From the NCBI GenBank assembly GCA_019637615.1, contig JAHBVJ010000032.1, positions 32,723-96,722 on the forward strand: a stretch of 64,000 nt of DNA, written 5' to 3'. The stretch is from Anaerolineae bacterium (GTDB lineage: Bacteria; Chloroflexota; Anaerolineae; Aggregatilineales; UBA2796). Both the position numbers and the translations under genes were made by a program. This document shows, in pieces, positions 60,282 to 64,000 of this stretch. The number at the start of each line of letters is the position of its first letter. Position 1 is the first letter of the stretch. The notes below the pieces were generated by a model, which made no database searches, was not told the origin of the DNA, and was given only the letters and a program-made list of their open reading frames with translations.

Positions 60282-61794
60282 ATTTATCGACAAGCAGTTG
60301 AACGGCGTCACCATGTACCGGTTGATCCTGTACTATCTGATGTTTTTGCTAGGAACCGCCGTCTTACTCAGTTTCGCGCACTTGTTACCGTATGATCCAT
60401 TCACGCTACTGTTCAGCATCGGCTTTCTGGTCGCCGTGAGCGGGATCGCGAATCGTGTTTTCGCATGGGCGTATAACGTACACACCAATGTCGAGTCGGT
60501 GTGGATTTCGGCGCTGATCCTCGGCCTGATCTTGACGCCGAGTACGCAGCCGCACGACCTGATCGGGATGGGCTGGGCGGCGGTGCTGGCAATGGCCTCG
60601 AAGTACATCCTCGCCATCAACAAGAAGCACATTTTCAATCCGGTGGCGATGGCTGTCGCGATCACGGCGGTGACGATTGACCAGACGGCGAGCTGGTGGG
60701 TGGGGACGGCGGCGATGCTGCCCGTGGTGCTGATCGGCGGCGTGCTGATCGTGCATAAAATCCAGCGCGAGGATATGGTGGTCGCGTTTTTGCTGACCGC
60801 GCTGACCACGAGTACGCTGTTGAGCTTCGGCAACGGTGACGACATCATGCTGACGATGCAACGCACACTGCTGACCTCGCCGTTGTTGTTCTTCGCGTTC
60901 GTGTTCCTCACCGAGCCGTTGACGACCCCGCCGACGCGAATGCTCCAGATCGTGTACGGGCTATTGGTCGGCGTGCTGTTCGCGCCGCAGGTACATTTCG
61001 GTGGCTTTTATATGACGCCAGAACTGGCCTTAATCGCTGGCAATGTGTTCTCGTACCTCGTCAGCCCCAAGACTAAGCTGGTGCTGCGCTTGAAAAACCG
61101 AATCCAGATCGCGCCGGATGCCTACGATTTCATCTTCGCGCCACAAACGAAATTGTCGTTTGCGCCGGGGCAGTATATGGAATGGACGCTTGGACACGAT
61201 GATCCTGATAATCGCGGCGTGCGGCGCTATTTCACGCTGGCATCGTCCCCAACCGAGCCGCTGCTGCGCGTGGGCGTCAAGTTTTACGATCAGTCCAGCA
61301 CGTACAAGCACACGCTACTGACGATGGATGAGAAAACCGAGATCGTAGCGGCGCAGATCGCCGGAGATTTCACACTGCCGCACGATGCGACGCAGAAATG
61401 CGTGTTGATCGCGGGCGGGATCGGGATCACGCCGTTCCGCAGCATGATCAAGTTTCTGCTGGACACGCATCAACGGCGGTCAGTCGTGCTGCTGTACTCG
61501 AACCGCACCGCTGACGAGATCGTGTACAGCGATGTCTTCAACGCGGCGCAGCGGCAGTTCGGTCTGCGGACGGTGTACACGCTGACCGATCCGCGCCAAG
61601 CCCCGCGCGATTGGACTGGCAAACTCGGTTACATCGATGAGAAGATGATCCGCGAGACGGTGCCGGACTATCTGGTGTGTCAATTCTTCATCTCCGGCCC
61701 GAACCAGATGGTGAACGCGGTGAGTGAAGCGCTGATCAAGCTCGGCGTTAATGGGGAGCAGATCAAGACGGACTATTTCCCCGGTCTGGCGTAA
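60274..61794 (+). CDS. NqrB/RnfD-like membrane domain fused to a ferredoxin-reductase domain
   Basis: This protein of about 506 residues starts at ATG 60274, overlapping apbE. The first half has about eight transmembrane helices resembling NqrB/RnfD (IFNPVAMAVAITAV resembles the family's N-P segment). From about residue 290 a flavodoxin/ferredoxin-reductase domain follows, with the FAD motif RRYFTLASSPTEP and the NAD-binding GGIGITPFRSMIKFL. It would pass electrons from NAD(P)H to the membrane and on to the secreted FMN protein. No iron-sulfur motif or other Nqr/Rnf subunit is seen, so the operon is a minimal system. Confidence 0.82.
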   Translation: MFRFIDKQLNGVTMYRLILYYLMFLLGTAVLLSFAHLLPYDPFTLLFSIGFLVAVSGIANRVFAWAYNVHTNVESVWISALILGLILTPSTQPHDLIGMGWAAVLAMASKYILAINKKHIFNPVAMAVAITAVTIDQTASWWVGTAAMLPVVLIGGVLIVHKIQREDMVVAFLLTALTTSTLLSFGNGDDIMLTMQRTLLTSPLLFFAFVFLTEPLTTPPTRMLQIVYGLLVGVLFAPQVHFGGFYMTPELALIAGNVFSYLVSPKTKLVLRLKNRIQIAPDAYDFIFAPQTKLSFAPGQYMEWTLGHDDPDNRGVRRYFTLASSPTEPLLRVGVKFYDQSSTYKHTLLTMDEKTEIVAAQIAGDFTLPHDATQKCVLIAGGIGITPFRSMIKFLLDTHQRRSVVLLYSNRTADEIVYSDVFNAAQRQFGLRTVYTLTDPRQAPRDWTGKLGYIDEKMIRETVPDYLVCQFFISGPNQMVNAVSEALIKLGVNGEQIKTDYFPGLA

Positions 61795-61815
61795 GAAGCA
61801 ATTCGACAGGGCGCG

Positions 61816-61845
61816 TTGCAGCGCTACCGCCATCTTCACTATACT
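61816..61845 (+). promoter_or_regulatory. Promoter for the YdeI-family gene
   Basis: TTGCAG (61816-61821) and TATACT (61840-61845) are 18 bases apart and 49 bases before the ATG at 61894. Confidence 0.5.
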
Positions 61846-61893
61846 TTAGATCAGATAGGTTACAGTGTAGTTTGAGGATGAGGTAGCGCGTCA

Positions 61894-62499
61894 ATGGCAC
61901 TTGAGCCGATTTTCTTCGCGTCGCAGGCTGAACTACGGGCATGGTTCGAGGCGCATCACCAAGACGCGGCTGAACTGCTGGTTGGCTATTACAAGACCGC
62001 CACCAAACGTCCGAGCATCACATGGGCGCAGTCGGTGGATGAAGCGTTGTGCTTCGGCTGGATCGACGGCATCCGCAAAGGTCGGGACGAGGACAGCTAC
62101 ACGATCCGCTTCACGCCGCGCAAACCGCGCAGCAATTGGAGCGCGGTGAACATCAAGCGCGTGCATGAATTGACCGAACTTGGCTTGATGAAGCCAGCCG
62201 GACTCAAAGCCTTCGAGGGGCGCGACGAGGAAAAGGCCAACCAGTATTCGTATGAACGCAAGCAAGGCCAACTCGACGCCGAGCGCGAAGCCAAATTCAA
62301 GACGCATCCCGCCGCGTGGGAGTTCTTCCAATCGCAAGCGCCGTCGTATCAGCGGGCGGCGATCTGGTGGGTGATCAGCGCGAAGAAAGACGAGACCCGC
62401 GCCAGTCGCCTGACCACCCTGATCGAGCACTCGGCGGAGAAAAAGCGGATTCCGATGCTGACCAGCCCCACCAAACAAAAGAAGGATGCGGCTAAATAG
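61894..62499 (+). CDS. YdeI/OmpD-associated family protein
   Basis: This 201-residue soluble protein has the family pattern FASQAELRAWFEAHH, ITWAQSVDEALCFGWIDG, IRFTPRKPRSNWSAVN and a Lys-rich C-terminus. The family is widespread, and its function is uncertain. A good GAGGATGAGG site precedes the start. The gene is monocistronic, with its own promoter. Confidence 0.88.
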   Translation: MALEPIFFASQAELRAWFEAHHQDAAELLVGYYKTATKRPSITWAQSVDEALCFGWIDGIRKGRDEDSYTIRFTPRKPRSNWSAVNIKRVHELTELGLMKPAGLKAFEGRDEEKANQYSYERKQGQLDAEREAKFKTHPAAWEFFQSQAPSYQRAAIWWVISAKKDETRASRLTTLIEHSAEKKRIPMLTSPTKQKKDAAK

Positions 62500-62525
62500 G
62501 GCTGATCAGACTGCGGAATACGACC

Positions 62526-62933
62526 CTACTTCGCGCGCATCCGGTTGTTCTTGGCGTTGTGTTCGACCTCCGCCAAGCCGAGCGCTTCCATCAGCGGCGG
62601 GATGTACATGCCGAAACGCCCGCGCAGCCCCTTCTTCAGCCCGTACCAACCGCCGACGGGATTCTCCGCCGAACGTCCCCACGCTTCAACGGTGCCTGCT
62701 TTGGCGTCTTTCTGCTCGTCGGCGCTGCCCAACTCCATCCAATCGCCGTGCTGCTTGAGCATGGCGTGCAGATCGTTCAGCGCGCGCAGATCGTAGTGCA
62801 GCACCGTTTTACCCACCGTGCAGACCAGAATCGGCGGGTCGCGCTGCTCGTCTTTGTACATGGTGTACTCGGACGTGCCCGATGGCGTTTTCAACTGCCA
62901 AGGATTCTCTTTCGTACCATTCCCTTCTACCAT
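62526..62933 (-). CDS. Hypothetical protein, 135 residues
   Basis: This protein starts MVEGNGTKENPWQLKTPSGT with GGGAGAGG upstream of ATG 62933. It is hydrophilic with a conserved-looking alternation of Trp, Pro and charged residues (TMYKDEQRDPPILVCTVG) and ends GMYIPPLMEALGLAEVEHN. I know similar small proteins only as uncharacterised. An in-frame extension up to 63065 overlaps the next gene and is rejected. Confidence 0.7.
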   Translation of the reverse strand: MVEGNGTKENPWQLKTPSGTSEYTMYKDEQRDPPILVCTVGKTVLHYDLRALNDLHAMLKQHGDWMELGSADEQKDAKAGTVEAWGRSAENPVGGWYGLKKGLRGRFGMYIPPLMEALGLAEVEHNAKNNRMRAK

Positions 62934-63018
62934 TTTCCTCTCCCATAAAACTATTCTTGTAACCTCACCCATGCTACGGCGATCATGGCGGAGGCGCAAC
63001 CCGACCATGCCACGGGCG

Positions 63019-64000
63019 CTATTGGCTGGATGGTGGCGCGAACTGTGCGATGTTCGCTGTCTCATCGACTAGTTTTTCCAGTTCGGTGAGCACGTCAGGC
63101 GCGCTCGTGTCGCCGTAATAGTGATAAATGCTCTTGCGCATCGTGCCCAGCGTGAGCGAAGTCGTCGCATCGTCCGCGTCCGTGAAACTCAGATGACTGT
63201 AGTTATCTTGCAGGCCGAAATAATGTGCATTTTCAAAATGCTTGAGCAGGGCGCGCACTTTCTCCACATCGACCACCGCCGTTTTGATTAGAGGCGCGAC
63301 GGGTTTGTTTTCCCACGGTCGGAATTTGTAGATCACCCGCCCATCGCCGTACACGACCAGATGATAGGTATAGCAGTTGTTATCCATGATGTGGCAGGTG
63401 GGGCGGCTCAGGGTAATGACGGTCGTGGGTTTCAAGGTGAAGTCGATGGTGGGATCGGCGGCGAACACGTCAACCTGATCGACCACTACCGCCAAGCCAC
63501 TCGTGATGAAGTCGATAGCAATCGCCCGTCCAAACTCCGTGTCCGTGCCCTGCAAGCGTCCGGTGAACACGACATGCTGCCCCGTGCGCAGCTCTGCCAC
63601 TTGTTCTGCTTGGACATCTCTCAGCACGACATCCGCGAAGCCAATCCGCCGGACGCCTTCATAGCCCCACGAGAGCGGAGGCCAATCATCCATCGTGTCA
63701 AAGTCATCCATATCGATGCCGACGAGATAGTGTCCGCTGTTGTCATCCTGCTTTTCTACGTCACTCACCCAACCCTGCCATGTGATCGCTTTACCCATCA
63801 GTGCGTTCGTATACGCGTTGAAATCGGGATCGCACTTCTGCTCCTCGATGAGCTTGGCGCAAGCGGTGAAGAACTCGCGCCGAAAATCCATGTAGTCAAT
63901 TTGATCCGGATCGGTGGTCGGGGGTGCCTGTGTCCGTCCAGCTTGAGCAGCACTGCCACTGCCGACCAGCACAACCAAACAGAGGATGAAGGCGGTCACG
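63019..64000 (-). CDS. Secreted hypothetical protein, 5' end outside window
   Basis: At least 326 residues are encoded, beginning in a hydrophobic stretch (FILCLVVLVGSGSAAQAG) that looks like the core and cleavage site of a signal peptide. The charged start of the signal and the true start codon lie beyond the right edge. The mature part is rich in Asp and mixed beta strands, with three cysteines near residues 52-60 and 206-215. I recognise no family. Confidence 0.7.
   Translation of the reverse strand, partial: VTAFILCLVVLVGSGSAAQAGRTQAPPTTDPDQIDYMDFRREFFTACAKLIEEQKCDPDFNAYTNALMGKAITWQGWVSDVEKQDDNSGHYLVGIDMDDFDTMDDWPPLSWGYEGVRRIGFADVVLRDVQAEQVAELRTGQHVVFTGRLQGTDTEFGRAIAIDFITSGLAVVVDQVDVFAADPTIDFTLKPTTVITLSRPTCHIMDNNCYTYHLVVYGDGRVIYKFRPWENKPVAPLIKTAVVDVEKVRALLKHFENAHYFGLQDNYSHLSFTDADDATTSLTLGTMRKSIYHYYGDTSAPDVLTELEKLVDETANIAQFAPPSSQ

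Overview
The window looks like a chromosomal segment of a Chloroflexota bacterium, probably of the Anaerolineae or a related class. This is inferred from the moderately high G+C background, reductive dehalogenase genes of the Dehalococcoides-like RdhA/RdhB type, stand-alone PhoU, many secreted glycosidases, and AlaS, LysS, TrpB and a penicillin-binding protein of ordinary bacterial type. No rRNA, tRNA or CRISPR array was found.

Left part (1-12151, all minus strand): a corrinoid and organohalide-respiration region. A vitamin B12 ABC transporter (btuF-btuC-btuD) lies behind a cobalamin riboswitch with a terminator. A second cobalamin riboswitch and terminator precede an operon fmdB-rdhA-rdhB-rdhC-small membrane protein-apbE. 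Next to it a two-component system (HAMP/GAF histidine kinase and NarL-type regulator), a second RdhB-like anchor and a second rdhA form another operon. The transporter supplies the corrinoid that RdhA needs, RdhB anchors RdhA, and ApbE can flavinylate the FMN domain of RdhC.

12152-24482: a transposase remnant, a GH13 glycosidase, a tandem pair of membrane-anchored GH18-like and clan GH-A proteins, phoU with a four-repeat Pho box, nucleoside hydrolase, thioesterase, an HD protein, and a coupled methyltransferase-trpF-trpB run.

24483-28860: an A+T-rich island and the most notable part of the window. It holds a short prokaryotic Argonaute (MID-PIWI) directly downstream of a gene that, once an inserted IS5-family element and one copy of its 3-bp target duplication are removed, reads through in one frame as a trypsin-like serine protease fused to an APAZ domain (about 493 residues, His/Asp/Ser triad intact). 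Divergently transcribed beside it is a small Trypco1-like (trypsin-co-occurring) protein. The Argonaute itself carries one in-frame TAA. The locus therefore appears to be a doubly broken copy of a short-Argonaute defence system whose effector is a protease rather than the TIR, SIR2 or nuclease effectors I know of.

29123-41596: a carbohydrate locus with a Gfo/Idh/MocA dehydrogenase, two GH130 phosphorylase-like genes, a large secreted CBM9-like protein, a complete sugar ABC transporter (two permeases and a binding protein), a LacI regulator with a probable operator, and a 716-residue protein of unknown function. 41947-64000: housekeeping and assorted genes (metallo-hydrolase, GT-C glycosyltransferase, alaS, DUF2085, lysS, a bifunctional penicillin-binding protein, Uma2 nuclease, biotin carrier, DCC protein), an FMN-binding protein/ApbE/NqrB-ferredoxin-reductase electron-transfer operon, and hypotheticals. 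Several short repeat families lie between the operons here.
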